A DNA stretch of 64,000 bases from Bifidobacterium moukalabense DSM 27321 (GCF_000522505.1 NZ_AZMV01000007.1:62001-126000), one strand, 5' to 3'; positions 27,845-39,379 are shown, counted from the first letter of the stretch. The notes: generated from the letters alone by a model not told the origin. Numbers and translations are program-made.

Positions 27845-28721
27845 CGAAAATCACCTTTCTGATGGAAATCGGGCTGATGGTGTCATTGCCGCCGGTGTGA
27901 AGGAACTCGCGCACCGTACGCACTGCGATCCGTGCCGCCAGTTCGGCCGGGAAACGGAATTCCCCCGTCGATATGCAGCAGAACGCAATGGATTCGAGAC
28001 GATTCGCCGCCGCCAACCGAAGGCAGGCACGATAACAGTCGGCAAGTTGCGCCTGCTCCTCGGCTGTCGGATTGCCGGAGGGAATCATCGGACCGACGGT
28101 GTGTAGCACATATTGCGACGGCAGGTTAAAGGCCGGTGTGATTTTCGCCTGTCCGACAGGTTCCGGCCGCCGCTGTCGATCCATGAGTTCCGCGCAGGCC
28201 AGCCGCAGCTGCACGCCGGCCGCCGAATGAATCGCATTGTCGATGCAACGATGATTCGGCGCATAACAGCCGGTCAGTCCACTGTTCGCCGCATTGACGA
28301 TCGCATCGCAGCGTAGGGTGGTGATGTCGCCCTGCCAGACGGCAAGGGTCGTGGTGTGACTTTTGTTGCCGGTGGCGTTCGCGGTGGTGTTGGCGTTCGC
28401 GGGCGTGCCGATTCCATTTGTTGTGTTGCCGGTGGCGGTGCCATCGAAAGATTCGTCGGCATCTGCCGTCGCCATGGGTGGAATCGCATTCGCGTCGGTA
28501 ATCGTATGATGCTTGAGCTCGGTCTGCAGATACTCGTCCTGGATGTGCAGGAACCGCGTGCTTATCGGCGTGGGAGGGCGCACGTTCAACAGGGTGCGCA
28601 GCAGCAGGCGCTGCTCGTTCTCATCGCGTGGGATTGTCGGAATCGCGGCGTTCGACTGGTAATCCGGATGCTCCTCGAGCAGATATCTGATAAGCCATGT
28701 TCGTCGTTGCCGCTGATTCAT
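27792..28721 (-). CDS. Zinc-dependent macrodomain ADP-ribosyl hydrolase
   Basis: A 309-residue macrodomain protein. The core begins WQGDITTLRCDAIVNAANS (about 129-147), followed by Cys152, His157 and Cys159 in GCYAPNHRC and then DNAIHSAAGVQLR, the pattern of zinc-containing macrodomains paired with class M sirtuins, which remove ADP-ribose from aspartate. The N-terminal helices (LIRYLLEEHPDY and onward) also fit that family. Residues about 75-122 form a Thr/Asn/Ala-rich low-complexity insert before the core, unusual to my knowledge. The start at 28721 follows GAGG. The frame stays open upstream to 28871 through the repeat cluster and would add SDSxESD-type sequence, but that extension is probably untranslated. 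Confidence 0.85.
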   Translation of the reverse strand: MNQRQRRTWLIRYLLEEHPDYQSNAAIPTIPRDENEQRLLLRTLLNVRPPTPISTRFLHIQDEYLQTELKHHTITDANAIPPMATADADESFDGTATGNTTNGIGTPANANTTANATGNKSHTTTLAVWQGDITTLRCDAIVNAANSGLTGCYAPNHRCIDNAIHSAAGVQLRLACAELMDRQRRPEPVGQAKITPAFNLPSQYVLHTVGPMIPSGNPTAEEQAQLADCYRACLRLAAANRLESIAFCCISTGEFRFPAELAARIAVRTVREFLHTGGNDTISPISIRKVIFDVFSDRDRQLYERILAE

Positions 28722-28739
28722 CGTGCCTCGATTCGTGTC

Positions 28740-28870
28740 ATGGTTGTCCGATTCTGGAGAATCGGACAACCATGGGGTGTCATGCGTATCTTGGTTGTCC
28801 GTTTTTCCCGAATCGGACGACCAAAGGATCTGATTCATGCTTCCAATGTCCGATTCACCAGAATCGGCCA
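28740..28870. repeat. GTCCGATTC palindrome cluster 2 (three units)
   Basis: Unit 1 at 28740-28773 has perfect 15-base arms around TGGA. Unit 2 (28791-28824) has the arm changed to GTCCGTTTT against CGAATCGGAC. Unit 3 (28847-28870) has ACCA as its loop. The cluster separates the oxidoreductase from the downstream macrodomain gene; both are on the minus strand. Confidence 0.85.
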
Positions 28871-28907
28871 ATCGGCATGGAAGGGCGGAGCCCTACACGG
28901 TTATGCC

Positions 28908-29537
28908 CTACTTGGTGTAGACGGAGATGCGCTCGCCGACATGCTTGCCGGATTCCGCTTCGTCCACCACGGCGATGGCGTAATCGGCATAGCTGATGAA
29001 GCTCTTGCCCTCGGCATTGGTGGTGAACTCCTCGCCGGCCAGCCCGTAGGAGCCGGTACGTTCACCTTCGGCCTGGAAGTCGGCGGCCGGGCTGACGTAG
29101 GTCCACTTCACGTCGTTGCGGTTGCGCAGCAGCTTGAGGGCGGCGACATGTGCTGCGGAAACCGGTTTGTAGGCGTCGACGAACTCCGGGGTGTCCTCGA
29201 GGGCCATGGTGTGTTCCTTGTTCACAAACAGGCTGCCGGCGCCTCCGACAACGATCAGGCGGGTATCGGTACCGGAAAGCAGATCGGCGAGATGGCCGGC
29301 GGCCTGCGCGATCTGCGGCAACGTATCCGGAGTCCAGGTGCCGAAGGCGTCGACGACCACGTCGAATCCGGCAAGATCTGCGGTGGTCAGGTCGAATGCA
29401 TTCTTGACGATGGCGTTCGGTGCCGTGGTTCGGTTTTCGCCGCGCACGACAGCGGTCACATCATGGCCGCGATTCACGGCTTCCTTGACGATGAGCTGGC
29501 CGGCTTTGCCGTTTGCTGCGACTACTGCGATCTTCAT
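28908..29537 (-). CDS. NmrA-like NAD(P)-binding oxidoreductase
   Basis: A 209-residue Rossmann protein beginning MKIAVVAANGKAGQLIVKEA, the glycine-rich nucleotide site, and with VVDAFGTW and LIVVGGAGSLFV further on, as in atypical short-chain dehydrogenases of the NmrA/YwnB type. The reaction is unknown; relatives respond to quinone or redox stress. The start at 29537 has AAAGGA 7 bases upstream; the frame is open further but without support. It is divergent from an HxlR regulator, which probably controls it. Confidence 0.82.
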   Translation of the reverse strand: MKIAVVAANGKAGQLIVKEAVNRGHDVTAVVRGENRTTAPNAIVKNAFDLTTADLAGFDVVVDAFGTWTPDTLPQIAQAAGHLADLLSGTDTRLIVVGGAGSLFVNKEHTMALEDTPEFVDAYKPVSAAHVAALKLLRNRNDVKWTYVSPAADFQAEGERTGSYGLAGEEFTTNAEGKSFISYADYAIAVVDEAESGKHVGERISVYTK

Positions 29538-29700
29538 GATGATTCCTTTCATGTTTGCGCCTATCCAGGGGGAGGCGTCCGCCGACCATCCGATCAGCTG
29601 GGAAGATTCCTGACTGTTGTTTCCGGTGGAAATCTTCCGATTTTCGATTACATGATGTACCATATTTCCATACAGAAAATAATGGAAGAAGGCACAATTT

Positions 29701-29726
29701 AGTTCTGTAGTTACCTACAGGGAACT
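29701..29726. promoter_or_regulatory. Dyad in the divergent HxlR/oxidoreductase region
   Basis: CTGTAG-TTAC-CTACAG (29705-29720) is a perfect inverted repeat, flanked by AGTTC on the left and GAACT on the right. It lies between the two divergent genes and is a natural HxlR operator candidate. Confidence 0.45.
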
Positions 29727-29768
29727 TTTATTGCGATCACTGGATTTTTGAGAAAGAAAGATTTTCAG

Positions 29769-30092
29769 ATGGAACGTGAATTACCGGCGTGTCCTGTTGA
29801 AACGACGTTGTTGATGATTTCCGATAAATGGAAGGTGCTGATTCTGCGTGATCTGCTTGATGGAACCAAACGATTCAGCGAGTTGCGCCGTTCGGTCGGC
29901 AATGTTTCGCAGAAGGTGCTTACCGCGAATCTACGGCAGATGGAGCGGGATGGACTGGTGCACCGTGAGGTCTATCCTGAGGTGCCGCCACGTGTGGAGT
30001 ATTCGCTGACCGAAACGGGGCTAAGTCTCGAGCCGGTCATCAAGGCCATGAAGGATTGGGGCATTCACTACAAGGCTGCATGCGAAGAGTGA
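29769..30092 (+). CDS. HxlR/YodB-type winged-helix regulator
   Basis: A 107-residue DNA-binding protein. CPVETTLLMISDKWKVLILRDLLDGTKRFSELRR is the HxlR N-terminal signature, and VSQKVLTANLRQMERDGLVHREV is the recognition helix and wing. Cys6 (in PACPVE) is conserved in relatives that sense thiol-reactive compounds. The ATG at 29769 is preceded by AAGAAAG; an in-frame TTG at 29748 is possible but gives an atypical leader. It probably regulates the divergent oxidoreductase and itself. Confidence 0.88.
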   Translation: MERELPACPVETTLLMISDKWKVLILRDLLDGTKRFSELRRSVGNVSQKVLTANLRQMERDGLVHREVYPEVPPRVEYSLTETGLSLEPVIKAMKDWGIHYKAACEE

Positions 30093-30112
30093 GTTTGTCG
30101 GATGAGCGAGTT

Positions 30113-30136
30113 TGTCCGATTCTGCCGAATCGGACA
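30113..30136. repeat. GTCCGATTC palindrome, single unit
   Basis: Perfect 10-base arms TGTCCGATTC/GAATCGGACA around TGCC, 20 bases after the HxlR stop. The following 160 bases up to the next hairpin hold no gene I can support on either strand. Confidence 0.8.
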
Positions 30137-30300
30137 TTTCCGGAGTAACTTCCTCGGTGACCTCGAAGACTTGATCAGCGACGTATGGCGCTTCATATCG
30201 TCCAGCGTGAACGGGGATGACCACTATGTTCGGCTGGATGAAGCAGGCGACTTCAAATGTTGTCAAAATGTCGCCAAAGACGGACGTTTGAGGGCAAAGC

Positions 30301-30334
30301 AAAAGGGCTGGAATCGTTGGATTCCAGCCCTTTT
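30301..30334. terminator. Strong terminator downstream of tRNA-Leu
   Basis: Perfect 15-base arms at 30301-30315 and 30320-30334 with loop GTTG and a terminal run of four T on either strand. It lies 7 bases past the tRNA-Leu 3' end and can also stop transcription from the HxlR side. Confidence 0.88.
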
Positions 30335-30341
30335 CGAATCG

Positions 30342-30424
30342 TGCGAGCGGGGGGAGTTGAACCCCCACGAGCATACACTCACTGCCACCTGAAGACAGCG
30401 CGTCTACCATTCCGCCACGCTCGC
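30342..30424 (-). tRNA. tRNA-Leu (CAG)
   Basis: On the minus strand the 83 bases fold as a class II tRNA: acceptor GCGAGCG pairing with CGCTCGC and discriminator A, D-loop with GGTAGACGC, anticodon loop TTCAGGT giving CAG, a long variable arm, and GGTTCAACTCC in the T arm. CCA is not encoded. It has a good promoter upstream and a terminator directly downstream. Confidence 0.93.
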
Positions 30425-30436
30425 AGACAATCGACT

Positions 30437-30465
30437 AATTTACACCCGTATCGGCATTTGTCCAA
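30437..30465 (-). promoter_or_regulatory. Promoter of tRNA-Leu
   Basis: Read on the minus strand, TTGGAC (30465-30460) and TAAATT (30442-30437) are 17 bases apart. The -10 box ends 12 bases before the mature tRNA 5' end. Confidence 0.6.
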
Positions 30466-30512
30466 TGCCGGCGTGTCGCATTGTCCTGATTGGAAACCGA
30501 AGGTTCATCGGC

Positions 30513-31829
30513 TTAACCCTTCGAGCCGTTCGCGTAGAACTTCGCCAGGGTCTCGTCGCGGAACTCGTCGAAATAGCCGCCGTCGATCGAGGATCGGATG
30601 TCATCAAGCAGCTTCACGAAGAAATGCTCGTTATGAATCGTGGCCAGTGTGAATCCGTTGAATTCGCGGGCGCGCAGGGCATGATCCACGTAGGCGCGCG
30701 AGTAATGCGTGCAGGTGTAGCAGGTGCAACCCTCCTCGAGCGGCCCGAAATCGTGCTTGAACTGCGCCCGTTTGATGTTGTAGCGTCCCGAACGCGTGAA
30801 AATCGCGCCATTGCGGCCGCAGCGCGCCGGTGCCACGCAGTCGAAGGTGTCACCGCCGTTCTCCACGCAGGCGAAGATGTCGTCGACCGCGGCGATGCCG
30901 AGCACATGGCGCGGCCTGCTTTCCGGCATCGCGTCGCAGATCCATGCGCAGGTATCGCCGATGATGCGCTTTTCGATCGCGCCGCCGATGCCGACGCCAT
31001 CGAAATCAAGCGAGGCGATCTGCTCGGCCGCATGCCGGCGCAGATCCTCATAATTCGCGCCCTGCACCACGCCGTACAGTGCCTGATACGGCTTGCCGAG
31101 ACGCTCCTCGGTAAGCCTTTGGTGCTCGGCTACGCAACGTTGCGCCCAACGGTAGGTGCGCTCCACGGAACGTTCTTGGTATCCGCGTGTATTCATCAGC
31201 GTGGTCAGTTCGTCAAAGGCAAACATGATGTCGGCGCCGATCTTGTGCTGGATGCCCATGGAGATCTCGGCGGAAAAGCGGTGCAGGGAGCCGTTGAGCG
31301 GTGACTTGAACGTCACACCGTCCTCGTCCACGAATGCGAGACGCTCCTTGCCTTCGGCGATCACCTCATCGGATTTCATGCCGGTCACGTCCATGGCGAG
31401 GGTTTTCTTGAATCCCGCGCCGAGCGACAGCACCTGGAAGCCGCCGGAATCGGTGAAGGTCGGGCCGTTCCAGTTCATGAACTTCGCGAGCCCTCCGGCC
31501 TCGTCAAGCACCTGCTCGCCTGGCCGCTCATATAGGTGAAATGCGTTCGACAGCAAGCATTGCGCGCCCAGATCCTTCATGGTCTCCGGCAGCACGGCCT
31601 TCATTGCGGCCTGCGTGGCCACCGGTACGAATGCCGGCGTGTGGATGTCGCCATGCGGGGTGTGGATGATGCCGGTGCGCCCGTAGCGTGCACCGCCGCG
31701 GCCTTTGCCGTCGGCCGCGTCGGGTAGTCGTGTGGTCTGTTCGAAGGAGAATGCGCGGCGGTCGCCGGGCTTGCCGGGTTCGGCTCCGCGCGGATGCTCG
31801 ACGAGATTCGGTTCGGTAAGGCTTGTCAT
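30513..31829 (-). CDS. tgt: Queuine/preQ1 tRNA-ribosyltransferase
   Basis: Tgt exchanges guanine 34 for a queuosine precursor in tRNAs with GUN anticodons. The 438-residue protein has TFTDSGGFQVLSL, the substrate-binding loop, GVVQGANYEDLRR and a C-terminal zinc site C-x-C-x2-C with a later His (CTCYTCTHYSRAYV ... NEHFF). The start at 31829 gives MTSLTEPNL, with AAGTGA upstream; the open frame extends 60 codons further through a region with no coding character. No other queuosine gene is adjacent, so the base is presumably salvaged or made elsewhere. Confidence 0.93.
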   Translation of the reverse strand: MTSLTEPNLVEHPRGAEPGKPGDRRAFSFEQTTRLPDAADGKGRGGARYGRTGIIHTPHGDIHTPAFVPVATQAAMKAVLPETMKDLGAQCLLSNAFHLYERPGEQVLDEAGGLAKFMNWNGPTFTDSGGFQVLSLGAGFKKTLAMDVTGMKSDEVIAEGKERLAFVDEDGVTFKSPLNGSLHRFSAEISMGIQHKIGADIMFAFDELTTLMNTRGYQERSVERTYRWAQRCVAEHQRLTEERLGKPYQALYGVVQGANYEDLRRHAAEQIASLDFDGVGIGGAIEKRIIGDTCAWICDAMPESRPRHVLGIAAVDDIFACVENGGDTFDCVAPARCGRNGAIFTRSGRYNIKRAQFKHDFGPLEEGCTCYTCTHYSRAYVDHALRAREFNGFTLATIHNEHFFVKLLDDIRSSIDGGYFDEFRDETLAKFYANGSKG

Positions 31830-32109
31830 GCGTTTCACTTTAGGCGATAGCGCCGATTGCGCCGGATGGAGGAATTTCATGACCGAAAGACAGATTGCGC
31901 AGGAAGCGAAAATCTGCCGCATAGAAGCGGGATGAGGTTGTTTTGTAAGGCTGGGAGCGGCCGTCCGCAAAGATTGCCAATCAATTCGAGTGGTACTTTC
32001 AACAAACATTCAGGAAATTTCCAGAGCGGGTATCTTTACTCTTAGATAGCAGTTCGAGCGGCACGATTGCTGAACATGTGAAATGCCGCGAGACGAATAA
32101 GGAGCAAGA

Positions 32110-33894
32110 ATGGCTGAAGATAACAGCGACCAGAATGTCGCGCAGCCGCAGAATGATGCGCAACAGGCCGTCCCGACGCAGCCGGCCGACACTGCGACCG
32201 ACAATGCCGAGACTTCCGTGACCGAACCGATTGCAATGCATGACGCCGGCGAGCAGCCGACCACCGCCTTGCCTTCAGTGAATGCCACCGATTCGGGAAA
32301 CACCCTGGACCATGCGTCCGCCGCCGGCACCTCCGCGCAACCGCAGTATCGTCCGGCACCGGAATACGGTGCCTATGGAACGGGACCGACGCAGCCGGCG
32401 AACGGCTCGAACGCCGCGCAGCCGCAGTACGGCCAGCCTGCGCATAGTGCGCAGACGTCGCAGATGCCGCCGCAGAACAATCACGGTCCTTTCTTCGGCA
32501 ATCCGTATGCGCAGCCGCAGAATGAACAGCATGGTTCGCACAACGGCAATCCGTTCACCGCTCCGCAAGGAGGCGCGAACGTTCCGCCGAATACCCCGAA
32601 TAACGGCAATCCGCTCAATCCGTTCGGCAATGCGGGCAATCCGCAGAACCCGGCGGTCAAGAACCGATCGAAGACGGCCAGCAACGTGATCGTGGCCGTG
32701 GTCGCCGCACTGGTCGCCGCAGCGCTGTGCCTCGGCATCGGTTTCGCGGCCATCACCAACGGTTGGGTGCAGGTGCCTACATCAAGCTCGATGACCAGCA
32801 TCAGCTCCAACCAGTCCGGTTCCGGCTCGGCCAAGGCCAAGAGCGGCGAGGCCGTTGATTGGACGGCGGTAGCCAAGGAAGTGTCCAACTCCGTGGTCTC
32901 CATTCAGACCGTGACCAGCGAGGGCACCGCCAAGGGTTCCGGCGCGATCGTCAGCGACAAGGGCTATATCGTCACCAACAACCATGTGATTTCCGGCGCG
33001 CAGCAGATTCAGGTGACGCTCGCCAACGGCACCATCTATTCCGCGCAGGTCGTCGGCACCGATACCACCACCGATTTGGCGGTCATCAAGCTCGACAATC
33101 CGCCGAGCGACCTCAAGCCCGTGGAATTCGCCAATTCCGACAAGCTGGCCGTTGGTGAAGCCGTGATGGCCATCGGCAACCCGCTTGGTTATGACGACAC
33201 CGCCACCACCGGTATCGTCTCCGCGCTCAACCGCCCGGTGACCGTGACCGATGACAACAACAACGCCGTCGTCACCAACGCCGTGCAGATCGACGCCGCA
33301 ATCAACCCGGGCAACTCCGGTGGCCCGACCTTCAATGCGGCCGGCCAGGTGATCGGTATCAACTCGTCCATCGCCTCCACCGCAAGCTCCTCCAGCACGG
33401 CGGGCTCCATCGGCATCGGCTTCGCGATTCCGTCGAACCTCGTCAAGCGTGTGGCCAATGAGATCATCGAGAACGGCTCCGTGCAGCATGTGGCGCTCGG
33501 CGTCACCATCAAGAGCTCCACGGTCGAAGCCGACGGCGTGACCCGCGGCTGCGCCCAGGTGCAGTCCGTGGTCGACGGCGGCCCGGCATCCAAGGCCGGC
33601 GTGAAGGCGGGCGACTCCATCGTGGCCTTCAACGGCAAGGCGGTGAACAACAACTACTCGCTGCTCGGTTACGTGCGTGCCGCCGCCATGAACGACAAGG
33701 TGACGCTGACCGTCGTGCGGGACGGCCACACCATGGATCTCGATGTGACGCTGGACCAGAAGGAGTCCAGCACCAACTCCTCCAACAAGCAGGAGCAGAA
33801 CGAGCAGAACAATGGCAACAACGGCAACAACGGGCAGGGCGACAGCCAGGACGGTGACGGTGGCGGATTCACCGATCCGTTCGGCATGTGGTAA
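32110..33894 (+). CDS. htrA: HtrA/DegP-like trypsin-PDZ protease
   Basis: A membrane-anchored serine protease (594 residues) for quality control of secreted proteins. The N-terminal ~185 residues are cytoplasmic and low-complexity (Gln, Pro, Asn, Ala), a common actinobacterial feature, followed by a membrane helix (about 190-217). The protease domain has His292 (NNHVISG), Asp322 (TTDLAVI) and Ser403 (GNSGGP). A single PDZ domain follows (about 455-545), then an Asn/Gln/Gly tail. The ribosome site AAGGAGCAAG lies 2 bases before the ATG. The 280 bases upstream hold no gene I can support. Confidence 0.93.
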   Translation: MAEDNSDQNVAQPQNDAQQAVPTQPADTATDNAETSVTEPIAMHDAGEQPTTALPSVNATDSGNTLDHASAAGTSAQPQYRPAPEYGAYGTGPTQPANGSNAAQPQYGQPAHSAQTSQMPPQNNHGPFFGNPYAQPQNEQHGSHNGNPFTAPQGGANVPPNTPNNGNPLNPFGNAGNPQNPAVKNRSKTASNVIVAVVAALVAAALCLGIGFAAITNGWVQVPTSSSMTSISSNQSGSGSAKAKSGEAVDWTAVAKEVSNSVVSIQTVTSEGTAKGSGAIVSDKGYIVTNNHVISGAQQIQVTLANGTIYSAQVVGTDTTTDLAVIKLDNPPSDLKPVEFANSDKLAVGEAVMAIGNPLGYDDTATTGIVSALNRPVTVTDDNNNAVVTNAVQIDAAINPGNSGGPTFNAAGQVIGINSSIASTASSSSTAGSIGIGFAIPSNLVKRVANEIIENGSVQHVALGVTIKSSTVEADGVTRGCAQVQSVVDGGPASKAGVKAGDSIVAFNGKAVNNNYSLLGYVRAAAMNDKVTLTVVRDGHTMDLDVTLDQKESSTNSSNKQEQNEQNNGNNGNNGQGDSQDGDGGGFTDPFGMW

Positions 33895-33978
33895 ACCGAA
33901 CGCCGCTGAGCCAGGTGGCAACACCCCAATAGGCCCAAGGTGAACATGATGATCATCGGAAAAGCCTTGTGATGCCAA

Positions 33979-34020
33979 GCGAAACGGGACTGTGTGAGCA
34001 ATCGCACGGTCCCGTTTCGC
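33979..34020 (+). terminator. Terminator of htrA
   Basis: GCGAAACGGGAC (33979-33990) pairs exactly with GTCCCGTTTCGC (34009-34020), and TGTG with CGCA partly inside. There is no long T run. Confidence 0.7.
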
Positions 34021-34247
34021 GTGCCGTGCGGACGAATCCCCCTACAGACCTGTTACTCTTGGACCAGAGACCGTTGTGACGGTCGGATAATCGAATATCT
34101 CATAATTGAATATTTCAGCAAATCTTTTTACGCCGTGTATCGAGGCATTCCGCTTTCAGGCAGTGCCGCCGATGGGTTAACAAGGCGTGAATGCACGAGT
34201 CCCGAACCTACGGGTTCCCGACTGGTATACGAGCGTAAGGAGATTCG
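34021..34247 (+). other. Leader region of the P-type ATPase
   Basis: No gene is supported here. An AT-rich patch at about 34092-34116 contains AATAT and ATATT as an imperfect dyad and two copies of GAATAT, the sort of site used by ArsR-type metal sensors, but no such regulator is adjacent. The ribosome site TAAGGAGATTCG precedes the ATPase start. Confidence 0.3.
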
Positions 34248-36653
<2,406 letters not shown>

Positions 36654-36766
36654 GCCTATTGCCGGCAGAGACCGATCTTGCGTCTCTCCAAGATTGAGGG
36701 ATTGGATGCGATGATAGACCGCGCACGATTAAGTGATGCGGCCCTACGGCCCTGTAGCCCTATGCC

Positions 36767-37777
36767 CTATAGCGAACTGGGCGAGATCTCGCCGGCGATG
36801 GAACGCCCCATCCACTCGCCGAAGTCCGCGCCGGTCACCTCCTGAGACAGCAGGAACATGATTTTCGCATATGCGGCTTCCAGCGTCATGTCGCCCGATC
36901 CGATGGCCCCGGCGCGGGCGATCGCGTCACCCGTCTCGTAGTGGCCGAGCAGCACCTCCGCCTGCTGGCATTGCGATGCGATAACGACCGGCACGCCATC
37001 GGCGAGCACACTGGCGATCACATCGGTCAGGCCCGGCTCGTCACTCGGCACATTGCCCACGCCGTACGCGCGCAGCAGCACCGCCTCCGGTCGTGGTGTG
37101 AGCATGGCTTCCAATCGTGTTGCGGAAATGCCCGGCGCCATGTCGATTACGGCCACATCATGGCGTTCGTATGGTTTCGGCGACTCCCAACCGCATCCGG
37201 CCGATGCGGAATCGTCCGCATACCAATGCCAAGGCGTGCCGGTACGTGCCAACGGTCCGGTGGACGGTGCCGAAAATCCTTCGAACGCCCAGCTTGACGA
37301 CTTGTTCACCCGATTGCCGGCGAACAGATGATGCCCGAAGAACAGTCCCACGCCATGGAATCGTCCGCTCATGGCCGCATTCAGCGCACCGGTCACATTG
37401 GCGGTGGCATCCGACTCGATCTTGCCGAGCGGATGCTGCGAACCCGTGAAGATCACCGGCTTGCCGAATCCGGTCAGCGCATACGACAGGGCTGCGCTGG
37501 AATAGCTCATCGTATCGGTGCCGTGCAGTACCACGAACGCGTCGGCATCGTCGGCATGCGTGTGCAGATCGTCGATCATCGTCTGCCAATTGTCAGGCGT
37601 CGCATTCGACGAATCGATCAGCGGGTCAAGTTCGGTGAACGAAAACAGGCTGGAGTCCATATGCGCATCCTCGAGCAGACGGAACAGCCATCCTCGGGTG
37701 TCGGCGCCCGGAATCAGGCCATTCGGCGAGTCGATCATGCCGATTGTGCCACCGGTGTACGTGATGTGAATGCGCAT
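36767..37777 (-). CDS. L-asparaginase
   Basis: A 336-residue asparaginase that hydrolyses asparagine to aspartate and ammonia. The N-terminal motif YTGGTIG carries the nucleophile Thr11, and VLHGTDTMSYSS carries the second Thr-Asp pair. No signal peptide is seen, which suggests the cytoplasmic type. The start at 37777 follows GAGGAGGAAGG. The amino-acid permease upstream is transcribed the same way, 90 bases away, so uptake and hydrolysis of asparagine are probably linked. Confidence 0.9.
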   Translation of the reverse strand: MRIHITYTGGTIGMIDSPNGLIPGADTRGWLFRLLEDAHMDSSLFSFTELDPLIDSSNATPDNWQTMIDDLHTHADDADAFVVLHGTDTMSYSSAALSYALTGFGKPVIFTGSQHPLGKIESDATANVTGALNAAMSGRFHGVGLFFGHHLFAGNRVNKSSSWAFEGFSAPSTGPLARTGTPWHWYADDSASAGCGWESPKPYERHDVAVIDMAPGISATRLEAMLTPRPEAVLLRAYGVGNVPSDEPGLTDVIASVLADGVPVVIASQCQQAEVLLGHYETGDAIARAGAIGSGDMTLEAAYAKIMFLLSQEVTGADFGEWMGRSIAGEISPSSL

Positions 37778-37867
37778 TGCCTTCCTCCTCATCGAAATTT
37801 TGGTTCGCCAAGTGGGCGGCCGTATGACCTGCCGCCCACTTTACCGTCTGCCGGCTGCCGTGAGCGA

Positions 37868-39379
37868 CTACTTGCCCGGCATTTCCGTGGTCTCCAGCAC
37901 GTCGGCCACGCCGTTGTCGTTATCGTCGAGCATCTCGTCCATCAGATCGCCGTTGATGCGGCCTCGCACGTAGAACCAACCCGCCACCATGGCGATGACG
38001 ACCACCACAAACATGGCGAGCGTCCAACGGCCGGCTTCGCTGGTGAGATTCGATAGCACGACCACCGCGAAGAACAGCAGGGAGATGTAGTTGGTGTACG
38101 GCGCGCCCGGCATGCGGTATTCCGGCCGCATCTCCTCGCCGGCCTTCGCCTTCTTGAGGAATGCGAGATGCGTCACGAGAATCGCCGACCACGTGCCGGC
38201 GATGCCGATGCCCGCCAGATTCATGACGATTTCGAACGCGTCGGATGGCAGCACCGCGTTGAGCACCACGCCGACCAGTCCCAGCGTGGAGGTGATGATG
38301 ATGCCGCCATACGGCACATGATGCTTGTTCATGCGTGCCGCGAACTTCGGGCCGGATCCGGCCACGGCCAGCGAACGCAGGGTGCGTCCGGTGGAATACA
38401 GGCCGGCGTTGAGCGAGGAGAGCGCGGCGGTCAGGACCACGACCTGAATCACGTCGCCGGCATGCGGAATGCCGATGCCGGAGAAGAACGTGACGAACGG
38501 CGATTCGTTGGAGGAGTAGGCGGTATACGGCAGCACGAGCGCCATGAGCACCACGGAACCCACGTAGAACACGAAGATGCGGATGATCATCGAATTGATG
38601 GCCTTCGGCAGCACTTTCTCGGCGTCCTTGGCTTCGCCGGCGGCCACGCCGACCATTTCGGTGCCGCCGAATGCGAACACGACGCCCAAGGTCAGGGCGA
38701 ACACCGGTGCGATGCCCATCGGGAACAGGCCGCCGTTGTCGGTGATATTGGCGATGCCGGCATGGGTGTCGCCCACCGGAGCGCCCGTCACGATGGCCCA
38801 GATGGCGATGACCATGAACGCGACGATGGTGGCCACCTTGATGGCCGCGAACCAGAATTCCGCTTCGCCGAACATCTTCACGCTCAACATGTTCAGCACG
38901 AACACCAGCGCCAGTGCGATCAGTGCCAGCAGCCATTGCGGCACGCCCTGGAAGGCCTTCCAATAGTGGAAGTACACGGCCACGGCGGTGATGTCGGCCA
39001 TGACGGTCACGGACCAGTCCAGGAAGAACAGCCAGCCGGTCACGTACGCGCCCTTCTCGCCGAGGAATTCGCGCGCATAGGAGACGAATGCGCCGGATGA
39101 CGGGCGGCGGATTGCCAGCTCACCCAACGCGCGCACCATCAGGAACGCGAAGATGCCGCACACGGCGTAGGCGATCGCCAGTCCCGCGCCGCCCTGCGAC
39201 AGTCGGCCGCCCGCGCCCAGAAACAGACCGGTGCCGATGGATCCGCCGATGGCGATCATCTGGATATGGCGGGGCTTCAGGTCCTTGGCGTACCCGGAGT
39301 CGCTTTTGTCCTGCCTGACGGTCGTTTTCTTCACGGCCGACTGTGTCGGCTTGGAAGGTGAAGTGTTGGAATCACTCAT
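37868..39379 (-). CDS. Amino-acid permease, APC superfamily
   Basis: A 503-residue transporter with twelve predicted helices. KPRHIQMIAIGGSIGTGLFLGAG is the amino-acid permease entry signature, and GALGE-like and ELAIRRPSSGAFVSYA stretches follow. It resembles the AnsP/CycA/GabP group. The neighbouring asparaginase makes asparagine the best substrate guess, but other amino acids are possible. The N-terminus is Ser/Thr/Lys-rich. The C-terminal 25 residues are acidic. The 230 bases to the divergent reductase hold no gene I can support. Confidence 0.85.
   Translation of the reverse strand: MSDSNTSPSKPTQSAVKKTTVRQDKSDSGYAKDLKPRHIQMIAIGGSIGTGLFLGAGGRLSQGGAGLAIAYAVCGIFAFLMVRALGELAIRRPSSGAFVSYAREFLGEKGAYVTGWLFFLDWSVTVMADITAVAVYFHYWKAFQGVPQWLLALIALALVFVLNMLSVKMFGEAEFWFAAIKVATIVAFMVIAIWAIVTGAPVGDTHAGIANITDNGGLFPMGIAPVFALTLGVVFAFGGTEMVGVAAGEAKDAEKVLPKAINSMIIRIFVFYVGSVVLMALVLPYTAYSSNESPFVTFFSGIGIPHAGDVIQVVVLTAALSSLNAGLYSTGRTLRSLAVAGSGPKFAARMNKHHVPYGGIIITSTLGLVGVVLNAVLPSDAFEIVMNLAGIGIAGTWSAILVTHLAFLKKAKAGEEMRPEYRMPGAPYTNYISLLFFAVVVLSNLTSEAGRWTLAMFVVVVIAMVAGWFYVRGRINGDLMDEMLDDNDNGVADVLETTEMPGK

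Noticed and set aside
28722-28871. 50-residue N-terminal extension of the macrodomain protein
   Set aside because: It is encoded by the repeat cluster, and a good ribosome site precedes ATG 28721; kept only as a note on frame openness.
30021-30410. Minus-strand frame of 129 residues and a plus-strand frame of 96 between HxlR and tRNA-Leu
   Set aside because: Both overlap the tRNA or the repeat and have no ribosome site; the 30140-30290 segment may be a gene remnant, but I cannot name one.
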